The notes under the pieces: model-generated
Seen by the model: only the letters and a program-made list of their open reading frames with translations
Told to the model about the DNA's origin: nothing
Database searches by the model: none
DNA from: Bacteroidota bacterium
GTDB lineage: Bacteria > Bacteroidota > Ignavibacteria > UBA10030 > UBA6906
Length of the DNA stretch: 64,000 nucleotides
Direction of reading: 5' to 3'
Assembly: GCA_030835135.1 (NCBI GenBank)
Contig: JAUQWO010000051.1
Location: 1 to 64,000 of the forward strand
Translations under genes and position numbers: made by a program
In this document: positions 36,154 through 43,936 of the stretch, in pieces
Position numbering within the stretch: position 1 is the first letter of the stretch
Layout: every line of letters starts with the position of its first letter

Positions 36154-39100
36154 GCCGGGATGCTCCTCTCGGGTGTCGCCACCGTCCTGCGGCGCACGAC
36201 GACGACGGCATACATGCCGAGCAGCATCACGACCGATGCGCCGCCGAACCAGGCGATGGCGGTGGATGACCAGAAGCTGGTGAGATTGACGCCATACGAG
36301 AACACGTCGCCCGCAACGATCTCCGCCCGGTGCGACCCCGGCGGAAGGAAGAGCGCGAACCCGTCGTTGCCCTTCATCACGGAGAACGGACGGGACACGC
36401 CGTCGATGATGAGGTCATGCGGCTCACGGTTCACCATGAGCAGGCACCGGCCGTCCGATGAGTACTGGAACCGGAGCGTCCGCATGTCGTACTCAACGCC
36501 GTACAACAGTCCGGTGAACGAGAGGATATGCGGATAGAACTGGTGCGGCGACATCGAGCCGGTCATGTCGTTCACCGGCGACACGGTATGGGTGCCGGCA
36601 GGGATCAGATACAGGTTGTCGCGCACCGGTGCAAACGGCGTACCATCCAGGTAGACTTCCTTCACCGCGGGCGGCAGCTTGAGCATCACCTGGTGGGGCG
36701 TCGCGATCTGATAGCCGCCGTCCTGATGGCGCAACGTCGCGGCTCCGGCATAGGCCGCGGAGAGCATCATCATATCCTGCGGGTTCACGCTGGACTCCGC
36801 ATAGATCGTTGCCCGGGGTGCGCCCAGGGCAGCGGCGCGGACGAGATGGAAGCATTCCGTGCCGGTCTGGATCATGGTCGGGAACGGCGTGATCACATCC
36901 TTGCTCCGGAAGGAAAGGATGTTCAGGTCGAGCAACAGCTTCTCCGCGGAGCCCAGGCGTGCGGCATAGCCGGTTCCCATGGATTCGTACCGCATGGGAT
37001 CGGTGGACCAGCGCCGTTCGGGATCTTCGACCTGCAGGGCGAAGCCGAACTCCTTCTGCAGCCGGATGATGCCGGGCATGTCCACCCCGATGTGCTCGCG
37101 CAACTCCGGCGATCCATAGCTGTCCATCGCGGTCACCATCACCTCGAACCCTTCGCGTTCCGTCCGGATGCTGTGCGCGAGACCGAGGAGATCACGGTAC
37201 ACGCCTTCAAGGGTCCGGATGCGGTAGGCGGTGACCAGGTTGCGTGCGGCGGGATGGTCGCGCCAGTAGATCGGCGACCGCGGGTCGAAGAGTCGCACCG
37301 GGTCCTCGCCCAGGAGTGCGCGCAGGTCGCGCCGCGCCGAGGCATGCATGGGAGTATAGAGCGTGGAATCCTCCATGCCCCGTCCGGCTTCGAAGTAGAG
37401 CTCGGCGAGATTCACGCCATCGAATTCATACCTCCGGAGGAAGGTGGCATAGTCGGCGAGCATCGCCTGGCGTGCGCGCGAATCGGTGAGGGCCACGGGA
37501 TAGCGCCACGACGGGCGTACATCCTTACCGAGGTAGTTCTTCTCCCGCCACTCCGGATGTTCCAGCCAGAACTTCTGGCTCACCTGCGGCGGCTCCAGCC
37601 ACGCATAGACGAGGATACCATTCGCGTGCGCCAGCGTAATGAGCCGTTCATAGTCGTACGTGTACTTCGGATACGTGTGCCACCCGGCCACATGGATCCT
37701 CCGGATGCCATGCTGGACCCAGAGTCTGACGAGTTGCTCGATGCTCTGCATGTGCCGGAAGCCGGGATCGAAGTACATCTCCAGCGCCTCCCGGCGCATC
37801 ACCGGCGCGACACCGAAGAAGGTGCGGACGTATTCCATCATGAAGGGGTAGTGGCTGTACCCGAGCTGTGTATGCGGATCGAAGCGGGTGCCGATGAAGA
37901 TGACCTTCCCTTTGCCGAACTCCCTGCCGGCGACGAGCGGGGCTTCCGTTTCGTTGTCCATACAGAACACCTCGTCGCCATCCCCCACTTCGAACTTGCG
38001 AAGCGGTTCGGCCGTGCGCCAGGAGATGCGCTCTTCAGGGAACAACCGATCCTGCACACGGTTCACGCGGATGAGACCACCGGTGAACCGGAAGCCCATC
38101 TCTTCGATCAGGTAGTTGTGGGTGTCGGTGATGAGACATCCGCCGGCCTTCACCCACCGCACAAGAGCGTCATAGTCCTCCAGCCGGAGGGAGTCCACGA
38201 ACCCGAACGGGACCACGACGATGTTGTGCTGCCGCGGGTCGACCGCGTCGCCGACGAAGATGGTATCGACGGGGATGTTGATGCTGGCGAACAGCGCGGC
38301 GAACGACGCCTGGTCATTGTAGGCGGCCCCGCGCGCGTACTGGTTCCAGAGCACCACCGGCCGTGCCTCGCGCCAGCTCTCTTCCGACGAGAAGATCCCG
38401 GCCGCGGTCTGCCGGACATTCATCCATGCGCGGTCCAGTGTGGAGAGCTGACGCTCCCGGAATTCTGTCGGCTCCGCCTTGTACCACTCGCCCGGCTGCA
38501 GCGTCACCGCATGCGTGGAGGGGCCGGACAGCCGTTGCTGCGAGGTCTCGCGCCGGATCGGTTCGCCGTTCCTGTCGAAGGTGGTCTCCGCAAGATACTG
38601 GTCGGTCAGCGTGACCCGATACTCCTGCGAACCGGTCAGGATCACCCGGTCGCGCATCTGCACGCGGTTGCTGTCGTCGCGCACATCCAGGAACGTGTAT
38701 CCCATGCCCCGGATCGAATCCACCAGCTCCTCGAGGAGCGCGTGATCCACGAACGCATGGAAGAACCCCGAGGCAAAGCCGTCGCGCACCGCAAGGTTGA
38801 CGCGCGCATCATGCGCCATCTCTCGGACGCGTCTGCGGCCGACCGCCAGGTCGGCGCTCAGCGGCACGTACCCCAGGTTCTCGGGGTAGATCCGTTGCCC
38901 GAACAGATCGCGGTGGATCACATACGGGAAGAACTGGCTGTAGTCCGCGTTCTCGATGGTCAACCGCTGTTCCATCGCCGTCGAGAAGTACTGGCCGATG
39001 GTCCTGTACAGCGTGAACGACGCGGTATAGTGCGGCGTCTCCCAGACCAGGGGATAGAGACCGTTGCGCATGAATTCCTGGATGCCAAGCTCGATCTTGT

Positions 39101-40145
39101 GGCGTACGCCTTCTTCGGTCTCGCCGGCGATCGGACGGTTCGTGCTTTCGTCCCAGAACTCGTAATCCGCGCCGGTCGAGCCGCGATACTGGTGCGTCAC
39201 ACCATGCATCACGATCGTGCCGCCATTCCCTACCATGTACTTGAGGGCATCGACCAGGTCCGGTTTATCGGAGAGACTGACACGAATGCCTTCCGCGGGA
39301 ACGACGTAGAACGGCGAGACACCCACGAGGAACGGGATGCCGCGTGTTGAGAGGATATCCGCCAGGTCCCGGAGACGGTCCGGATCTTCCATCGGGTTCA
39401 CGTCCTCGATGCGGATCAGGGCGGAGTGGGAATGCTCATGGTCCTCGCCGAGGATGTCGTGCAGCATGTCCGCGAAGAGGATGTAACGGTCGGAGGGACC
39501 GGTCATGGAGAACGGCGAGTCGGCGCAGTACACGAACGTGCCGGACCCGACGATGTACGGTAGCGTGCGTCCCGACCGTGGCGCCGCCACGGTCGCGAGG
39601 ACCCTCACGCGGTCGCGGTCGGCGATGGTGACCACATTCAGCATCGGCTCGGTCTTGGTGAACCGGTCGGTGCCGCGTTCGACCGTGGTGTAGGCGCCGG
39701 TGGAATCCAGTCCGCTCACCGAGAACCCGAAGCGTTTCTTCAGGTCGTGCGACGCCGAGAACTCCGCAAAACCGGTATGGAGCCACATCACGGGGGTCGT
39801 CCCGGCAAGGACATCCTCGAGGAAGGGGCGGGGGACGCTGTTCTTCGCGTGGAATCCGATATAGAAGACCTGCGCGAAACCCTGCATACGGCCGGTCGTG
39901 TATTCGTCGACACCGAGCACGGTGGAGGTCACGTGGAAATGGCCGAGCAGTGCCGCCAGATGGCGTCCGTCGCCAATGGCAAAGCTCGTCGGACTCGTCT
40001 TCCCTTCCACGACGATCAGGACCTTCTTCGCCGGTTGCGCCATCGCCGGCGCGGCAACGAAGGTGAACAGGAGCAGAGAGAGCAGAGCGCCACCCACCCG
40101 CATCCAACCCACGCCCCGCATCAGATCAGACTCTCCGCTCTTCAT
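36150..40145 (-). CDS. Giant exported DUF2334-type deacetylase with hydrolase-like domains (PgaB/PelA-like)
   Basis: 1331 residues; start at 40145 chosen for a strong GGGAGGAG site and signal sequence (RVGGALLSLLLFTFVAAPAMAQ). Residues about 45-240 are a Rossmann-like domain. About 245-500 form a NodB-like DUF2334 deacetylase with ALIRIEDVNP (metal Asp) and HGVTHQY (H-x3-H). About 610-790 is a second Rossmann/amidotransferase-like domain. About 820-1180 looks like a glycoside-hydrolase TIM barrel (GIRRIHVAGWHTYP, YEFDGVNLAELYF). A C-terminal membrane helix (WFGGASVVMLLGMYAVVVV) anchors it. The deacetylase plus hydrolase plan recalls PgaB and PelA, which modify exopolysaccharide on its way out. 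Confidence 0.75.
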   Translation of the reverse strand: MKSGESDLMRGVGWMRVGGALLSLLLFTFVAAPAMAQPAKKVLIVVEGKTSPTSFAIGDGRHLAALLGHFHVTSTVLGVDEYTTGRMQGFAQVFYIGFHAKNSVPRPFLEDVLAGTTPVMWLHTGFAEFSASHDLKKRFGFSVSGLDSTGAYTTVERGTDRFTKTEPMLNVVTIADRDRVRVLATVAAPRSGRTLPYIVGSGTFVYCADSPFSMTGPSDRYILFADMLHDILGEDHEHSHSALIRIEDVNPMEDPDRLRDLADILSTRGIPFLVGVSPFYVVPAEGIRVSLSDKPDLVDALKYMVGNGGTIVMHGVTHQYRGSTGADYEFWDESTNRPIAGETEEGVRHKIELGIQEFMRNGLYPLVWETPHYTASFTLYRTIGQYFSTAMEQRLTIENADYSQFFPYVIHRDLFGQRIYPENLGYVPLSADLAVGRRRVREMAHDARVNLAVRDGFASGFFHAFVDHALLEELVDSIRGMGYTFLDVRDDSNRVQMRDRVILTGSQEYRVTLTDQYLAETTFDRNGEPIRRETSQQRLSGPSTHAVTLQPGEWYKAEPTEFRERQLSTLDRAWMNVRQTAAGIFSSEESWREARPVVLWNQYARGAAYNDQASFAALFASINIPVDTIFVGDAVDPRQHNIVVVPFGFVDSLRLEDYDALVRWVKAGGCLITDTHNYLIEEMGFRFTGGLIRVNRVQDRLFPEERISWRTAEPLRKFEVGDGDEVFCMDNETEAPLVAGREFGKGKVIFIGTRFDPHTQLGYSHYPFMMEYVRTFFGVAPVMRREALEMYFDPGFRHMQSIEQLVRLWVQHGIRRIHVAGWHTYPKYTYDYERLITLAHANGILVYAWLEPPQVSQKFWLEHPEWREKNYLGKDVRPSWRYPVALTDSRARQAMLADYATFLRRYEFDGVNLAELYFEAGRGMEDSTLYTPMHASARRDLRALLGEDPVRLFDPRSPIYWRDHPAARNLVTAYRIRTLEGVYRDLLGLAHSIRTEREGFEVMVTAMDSYGSPELREHIGVDMPGIIRLQKEFGFALQVEDPERRWSTDPMRYESMGTGYAARLGSAEKLLLDLNILSFRSKDVITPFPTMIQTGTECFHLVRAAALGAPRATIYAESSVNPQDMMMLSAAYAGAATLRHQDGGYQIATPHQVMLKLPPAVKEVYLDGTPFAPVRDNLYLIPAGTHTVSPVNDMTGSMSPHQFYPHILSFTGLLYGVEYDMRTLRFQYSSDGRCLLMVNREPHDLIIDGVSRPFSVMKGNDGFALFLPPGSHRAEIVAGDVFSYGVNLTSFWSSTAIAWFGGASVVMLLGMYAVVVVRRRTVATPERSIPA

Positions 40146-40148
40146 TGC

Positions 40149-40284
40149 TCCTCCCTCAACGATCACCAGTGTCAATTGGCCGGCGGCAATTCGCGATCGA
40201 CAATTGCTTCCTCCTCATCCACTGCTTCTCCCGCAACGATCACCATCGTCAATTGGCAGGCGGCAACTGCTCTTTTCTTCCGCC
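40149..40284. repeat. CAATTGGC-word repeat with a 77-bp duplication
   Basis: CAACGATCACCA, then TCAATTGGC and GGCGGCAA, occur at 40157 and again at 40234, 77 bases apart, with further CAATTG words between. Lies between wecB end and the start of the giant deacetylase gene. Same word type as the patch at 33212-33306. Confidence 0.7.
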
Positions 40285-40289
40285 TTCAA

Positions 40290-41456
40290 TTATCGTCTCT
40301 TCTTCGCCAGGAACTCTTTCCCTGGTCTTCTCTTCAACCCGAAGAAGTATTTGATCGCTGCCACCGTCCGTTCCGATGCCTTGCCATCGCCATACGGATT
40401 CACCGCCGTCGCCATTTTCCGGTAGGCCGCGGCATTGCCCAGGAGCTTACGCGCACCGGTCCAGATCTTCTCCGGGTCCGTCCCCACCAGCTTCACGGTA
40501 CCATACTTCACCGCCTCAGGCCGTTCGGTCACCTCGCGCAGCACCAGCACCGGCTTGCCCAGCGCCGGCCCTTCTTCCTGTACCCCGCCCGAATCCGTGA
40601 TGAGCAGATGCGACCGCGCCATGATGTGCACGAAGTCCATATAGTCCAGCGGCTCCATGAGCATCACATTCGTCACGCCATCGAGCACCGGCATCACGGC
40701 CTCGCGCACGATGGGATTCTTATGGATCGGGAACACCACGAGCGCGTCGGGCGAGGCTTCCGCGATGCGGCGCAGGGCGAGGGCGGCACCGCGCATCGGT
40801 TCGCCCCAGTTCTCGCGACGGTGCATGGTGACGAGGATGAGCTTCCGCTTGTCCGCGGCCGCGCGCTGCAGTGCGGGCGTCGAGAACGTGTGCTTCTGGT
40901 TCACCGCGATATGCAGTGCATCGATCACGGAGTTGCCGGTCACATGGATCGTTCCCGGGTCGACGCGTTCGCGCAACAGTGCCCGCTTCGCCGTGTCGGT
41001 CGGCGCAAAGTGGAGATCACCGATCACGGTCGTCAACCGCCGGTTGATCTCTTCCGGGAACGGCTGGGTCTTGTCGTTCGTCCGCAGTCCGGCCTCGACG
41101 TGCCCGACGGGGATGTGCCGGAAGAATGCCGCGAGACTTCCCACGAAGGTGGTCAGCGTGTCGCCCTGCACCAGCACCATGTCCGGCTCTTCCTGCACGA
41201 GCACGGTATCGAGCGCCTCGATGGCGTTGTGCGTGATCGTTGCCAGGCTCTGCTTCGGCTGCATGATATTGAGGTCATGGTCGGCCGTGATGTGGAAAAC
41301 ATCCAGCACCTGATCCAGCATCTGCCGGTGCTGGGCAGTGGCGATGGTGACCACCCGGCACCACTCCTGCTCCTGTTGGAGTTTCAGGATGATGGGTGCC
41401 ATCTTGATGGTATCGGGACGGGTCCCGAAGATCACGGCAACGGTCTTCTTCTTCAT
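40290..41456 (-). CDS. wecB: UDP-N-acetylglucosamine 2-epimerase (non-hydrolysing)
   Basis: 388 residues. WecB signatures: IFGTRPDTIKMAPII, VQGDTLTTFVGSLAAFF, HVEAGLRT, PFPEEINRR, VTMHRRENWGEP, LLITDSGGVQEEGPALGKPVLVLREVTERPE. It interconverts UDP-GlcNAc and UDP-ManNAc in the cytosol to feed a polysaccharide or lipid-linked glycan. The start overlaps the end of the DUF4405 gene (ATGA), an unusual partner. It probably supplies the exopolysaccharide locus downstream on the same strand. Confidence 0.93.
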   Translation of the reverse strand: MKKKTVAVIFGTRPDTIKMAPIILKLQQEQEWCRVVTIATAQHRQMLDQVLDVFHITADHDLNIMQPKQSLATITHNAIEALDTVLVQEEPDMVLVQGDTLTTFVGSLAAFFRHIPVGHVEAGLRTNDKTQPFPEEINRRLTTVIGDLHFAPTDTAKRALLRERVDPGTIHVTGNSVIDALHIAVNQKHTFSTPALQRAAADKRKLILVTMHRRENWGEPMRGAALALRRIAEASPDALVVFPIHKNPIVREAVMPVLDGVTNVMLMEPLDYMDFVHIMARSHLLITDSGGVQEEGPALGKPVLVLREVTERPEAVKYGTVKLVGTDPEKIWTGARKLLGNAAAYRKMATAVNPYGDGKASERTVAAIKYFFGLKRRPGKEFLAKKRR

Positions 41457-42307
41457 TCTTCCCTGTGTGCTGGTTGTCCTTGAATGATGGCGGCAACGTC
41501 GGCCGGCGAAATCCCGGTCCCCTGTGCGATCGTGCGGATGCTCGATCCCTGGTCTGCGCTGAGCCCGGCCGCGGCGAGTCGCGCGAGACCTTCGTCAACG
41601 GTGATCCCTGCCTCTTCGCACAGCGATGCAACACTCTTGCGGCCGTAGCCTGGCCCGCTCCCAGCGGACAGTGCCGGCGGCGGAGCGATGCCGGCGCGGT
41701 CATAGACCTGCTTCGGGGTCATCGCATGCTGTGCGGCGAGATCCTTGATCGTCACCCCCGCGCTCTCCGGCGCGATGCCGGCGGCAGCGAGGCGGTGCAT
41801 GAGTTCGTCCACGGGGAGCTTCATCTCGCCTGCCAGACGGGCGACGCTCAGCAGTTCGGCGTGCGGGACCGGCGGTTCGGTGGCGGGGGTGGACCAGCTG
41901 TTCCTGATCTCCTCTCCCCAGGCCATCACGGTGCCGAAAGGTACCGTGCCATCGGCGGCCATCACGAACACGATGATCCCGACCGTGAGCGACAATGCCA
42001 GCTCGCGCCGCTTGTTGATCCCTTCATTGATCCGCCGGGCGATGTATCCGAGAATGACCCGCCAGTTGAAGAAGAGATGGAAGGACGCCGCAACGACGAA
42101 GATGAACGAGAAGATGGTGTGGACGGACTGCCACTGTGATTTGGAGAATCCGAGCAGGCGCCAATCGGACCAGTTCGCGATGCGTCCGGGCGGCGTGATG
42201 AACAGGACGATGCCGGTGACCGCAATGACGAGGAACGAGAGCACGACGTAGAACGTGACGAAGGCTCTCCAGGTGAAGGGCTTTGCAGCCGATTGTGCAG
42301 TGGTCAT
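41453..42307 (-). CDS. DUF4405-type three-helix membrane protein with C-terminal helical modules
   Basis: 284 residues from ATG at 42307 (the frame opens further upstream, but this start lies 39 bases below a sigma-54-type site). Three membrane helices: FVTFYVVLSFLVIAVTGIVL, SVHTIFSFIFVVAASFHLFF and LALSLTVGIIVFVMA. The second has His spaced 14 apart (VHTIFSFIFVVAASFH), suited to b-haem, as proposed for DUF4405 proteins. Residues about 155-284 hold repeated helical modules (TIKDLAAQHAMTPKQVYDRA; TIRTIAQGTGISPADVAAII). It may carry electrons from quinol to the cytochromes encoded upstream. Confidence 0.75.
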   Translation of the reverse strand: MTTAQSAAKPFTWRAFVTFYVVLSFLVIAVTGIVLFITPPGRIANWSDWRLLGFSKSQWQSVHTIFSFIFVVAASFHLFFNWRVILGYIARRINEGINKRRELALSLTVGIIVFVMAADGTVPFGTVMAWGEEIRNSWSTPATEPPVPHAELLSVARLAGEMKLPVDELMHRLAAAGIAPESAGVTIKDLAAQHAMTPKQVYDRAGIAPPPALSAGSGPGYGRKSVASLCEEAGITVDEGLARLAAAGLSADQGSSIRTIAQGTGISPADVAAIIQGQPAHREE

Positions 42308-42345
42308 GGTACGCTCAGCATCCGTAGTATGGTTCACCGGAAAAA

Positions 42346-42361
42346 TGCACGTACCGTGCCA
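42346..42361 (-). promoter_or_regulatory. Candidate sigma-54 promoter of the DUF4405-wecB operon
   Basis: Minus-strand TGGCACGGTACGTGCA, GG-N10-GC, 11 of 12 positions of TGGCACG-N4-TTGCA. The -12 element lies about 39 bases before the ATG at 42307, giving a leader of about 27 nt, a normal arrangement. Confidence 0.68.
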
Positions 42362-42429
42362 CAGAAAGACGCCCATTTCGCACAGCAATCGCGTTCTTTG
42401 CGGTTCACGCTCGGCGATTATGCCCCTTG

Positions 42430-42447
42430 TTCGACGAATTTGTCGGA
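42430..42447. promoter_or_regulatory. Candidate activator-binding dyad upstream of the sigma-54 site
   Basis: TTCGACGAATTTGTCGGA, a near-symmetric TTCGAC-N6-GTCGGA, 69 bases upstream of the sigma-54-type promoter at 42346-42361. The same motif recurs at 45456-45473. Confidence 0.5.
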
Positions 42448-42611
42448 TTTTTACCCAATGAAGATACGGAAGAGGTGGGAGAAATGCTGTGGTCGAGGAA
42501 CGGGGGGCACCGGGAGCTGCGGGAGGGACACGGACATCCCGTCTGCAGGGAGGTCGGCAGGGGTTTGGGGTGGACGCGTTGCTTCCGGTGTGCGGAAAGC
42601 TTGATATGAAC

Positions 42612-42661
42612 GACCGCCTTTGTGCGAAGCAACGGTGGATCTGCTTCACACAAAGACGGTC
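42612..42661. terminator. Long imperfect inverted repeat after the barrel-cytochrome gene
   Basis: Arms of about 20 bases: GACCG-C-CTTTGTGCGAAGCA (42612-42631) against TGCTTCACACAAAG-A-CGGTC (42642-42661), with two mismatches; on minus-strand RNA one of them becomes a G-U pair. It lies 51-101 bases past the minus-strand gene end. It could terminate transcription or be a small palindromic element; no T-tract follows. Confidence 0.5.
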
Positions 42662-42712
42662 TCTCCGGGCATGGAACTCATGCCCGCCGATCTCACCCCC
42701 GGATCAGTGACC

Positions 42713-43936
42713 CTAGAACGCGCTCACGAACCCCACCGACAGCTTCGTGGTCTTCGCGATCGTGTCGTGCGTGACTTCACCGACGACGCGGAAGTTGCGC
42801 GCCAGCATGTAGCCCACGTGGCCCGTGATGGTCTCGTAGTCGAGCGAGTTCTGCTCGGAATCCACCCAATTGTACAACGCCGCACAATACCACTTCCCGG
42901 CGTCGCCACCCGGGGTGATCACGAGTTCGCCGAAGGCACCGTTGGTCTTTACCTTCGCCGGACCCGTCCCTGCGATCCAGGAGGGCGAGTAGAACGATGG
43001 ATTCTCGTCGCTCCGCGTCACGTACTGTGCATTCAGCTGCACGTTGCCGAGTTCGAGCGTCACATCGGGCCCGGCCATCCACATGTCGTTCGTGGTGACC
43101 ATGCGCCACTGATGCGGCAGATCCAGATTCTCTCCCTGCTCGCGCCCGAAGTACGCGAACCCGCCCACGCGAACATGCTCGCCAAGGTCCTGCGACAGCC
43201 GGAACATGGTGTTCTTGTACTTATCGGTGTCGAAGCTGCGCGACGCATCTGCCGCGCCGATCCCGGAACCATTCAGGACTTCCACGATGATGTCCGTACC
43301 CGTCGGGAAGCCATACGTCATCATCACCCCGCGGTCGTACGTGAGATTGGCCGACGACAGTCCGGGCCTCACGCGGTACACCTGATAGTCCTCCAGCGTC
43401 AGCCGCAGCTCGCGTTTGAAGAGCGGGTCCGACACCTGGAACTGCCCGAGATAGATATCCAGTTCGCTGTTGAAGACGTTATTGAACATCACGAACGCAT
43501 CTTCAAGTCCGGCCACCTCTCCCCGCTCGCCAAAGAAGAAATAGAAATAGTATGACACGTCTTTCGCGATCTGTCCGCCGGAGAGCAGTTTCACCAGGTA
43601 CGGCCACTGCATATCGGCCTTCCCGGCGTTGCCGGACTTCCAGCTGCCGTAGCCTTCCAGCCGGAGCGCCAGCGGGATCTCGCGGAGCAACATCAGCTCT
43701 TCATCGCCGGTCTCGCGGTAGGCCCGCGGCGCTTCCTTGTCCGCAAGCACGAACCCGTTGCCGGCGAATTCATCGCCATACGGTTTCAGCCGTGGTGCCG
43801 GACGGTGGCAGGTATTGCAGGACATATCATATTTCCGCGCGAACGCCGGGATAGCCAGCGCTTCGGCGGCGACAACGACCAACAGGAGCAGCGTGCAGAA
43901 CGAGAACAGGAATATGCGGTTCATGGCGGAACTCAT
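42713..43936 (-). CDS. Outer-membrane beta-barrel with N-terminal c-type haem site
   Basis: 407 residues. Signal sequence LFSFCTLLLLVVVAAEALA, then a single CxxCH (C40-N-T-C43-H44) in KYDMSCNTCHRPAPRLKPYGDEFAGNGF, followed by an all-beta region ending in a Phe-terminated strand (LSVGFVSAF). So a haem is tethered to an outer-membrane porin-like barrel. Start at 43936 overlaps the stop of the multihaem cytochrome gene (ATGA); MNRIF, four codons on, is an alternative. The pair fits a porin-cytochrome electron conduit. Confidence 0.82.
   Translation of the reverse strand: MSSAMNRIFLFSFCTLLLLVVVAAEALAIPAFARKYDMSCNTCHRPAPRLKPYGDEFAGNGFVLADKEAPRAYRETGDEELMLLREIPLALRLEGYGSWKSGNAGKADMQWPYLVKLLSGGQIAKDVSYYFYFFFGERGEVAGLEDAFVMFNNVFNSELDIYLGQFQVSDPLFKRELRLTLEDYQVYRVRPGLSSANLTYDRGVMMTYGFPTGTDIIVEVLNGSGIGAADASRSFDTDKYKNTMFRLSQDLGEHVRVGGFAYFGREQGENLDLPHQWRMVTTNDMWMAGPDVTLELGNVQLNAQYVTRSDENPSFYSPSWIAGTGPAKVKTNGAFGELVITPGGDAGKWYCAALYNWVDSEQNSLDYETITGHVGYMLARNFRVVGEVTHDTIAKTTKLSVGFVSAF

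Larger units (their letters stand above)
42308..42712. other. Regulatory spacer between DUF4405 and barrel-cytochrome genes
   Basis: 405 bases without a credible gene. From right to left on the minus strand it holds an inverted repeat (42612-42661), a candidate activator dyad (42430-42447) and a sigma-54-type promoter (42346-42361). The central part (42330-42480) is AT-richer than its surroundings. Confidence 0.6.

Noticed and set aside
36528-39350. Long plus-strand frame of 940 codons opposite the giant deacetylase gene
   Set aside because: Antisense shadow of a GC-rich gene: His/Arg/Asp-rich, no ribosome site, no recognisable domain, while the minus strand codes for a coherent protein.
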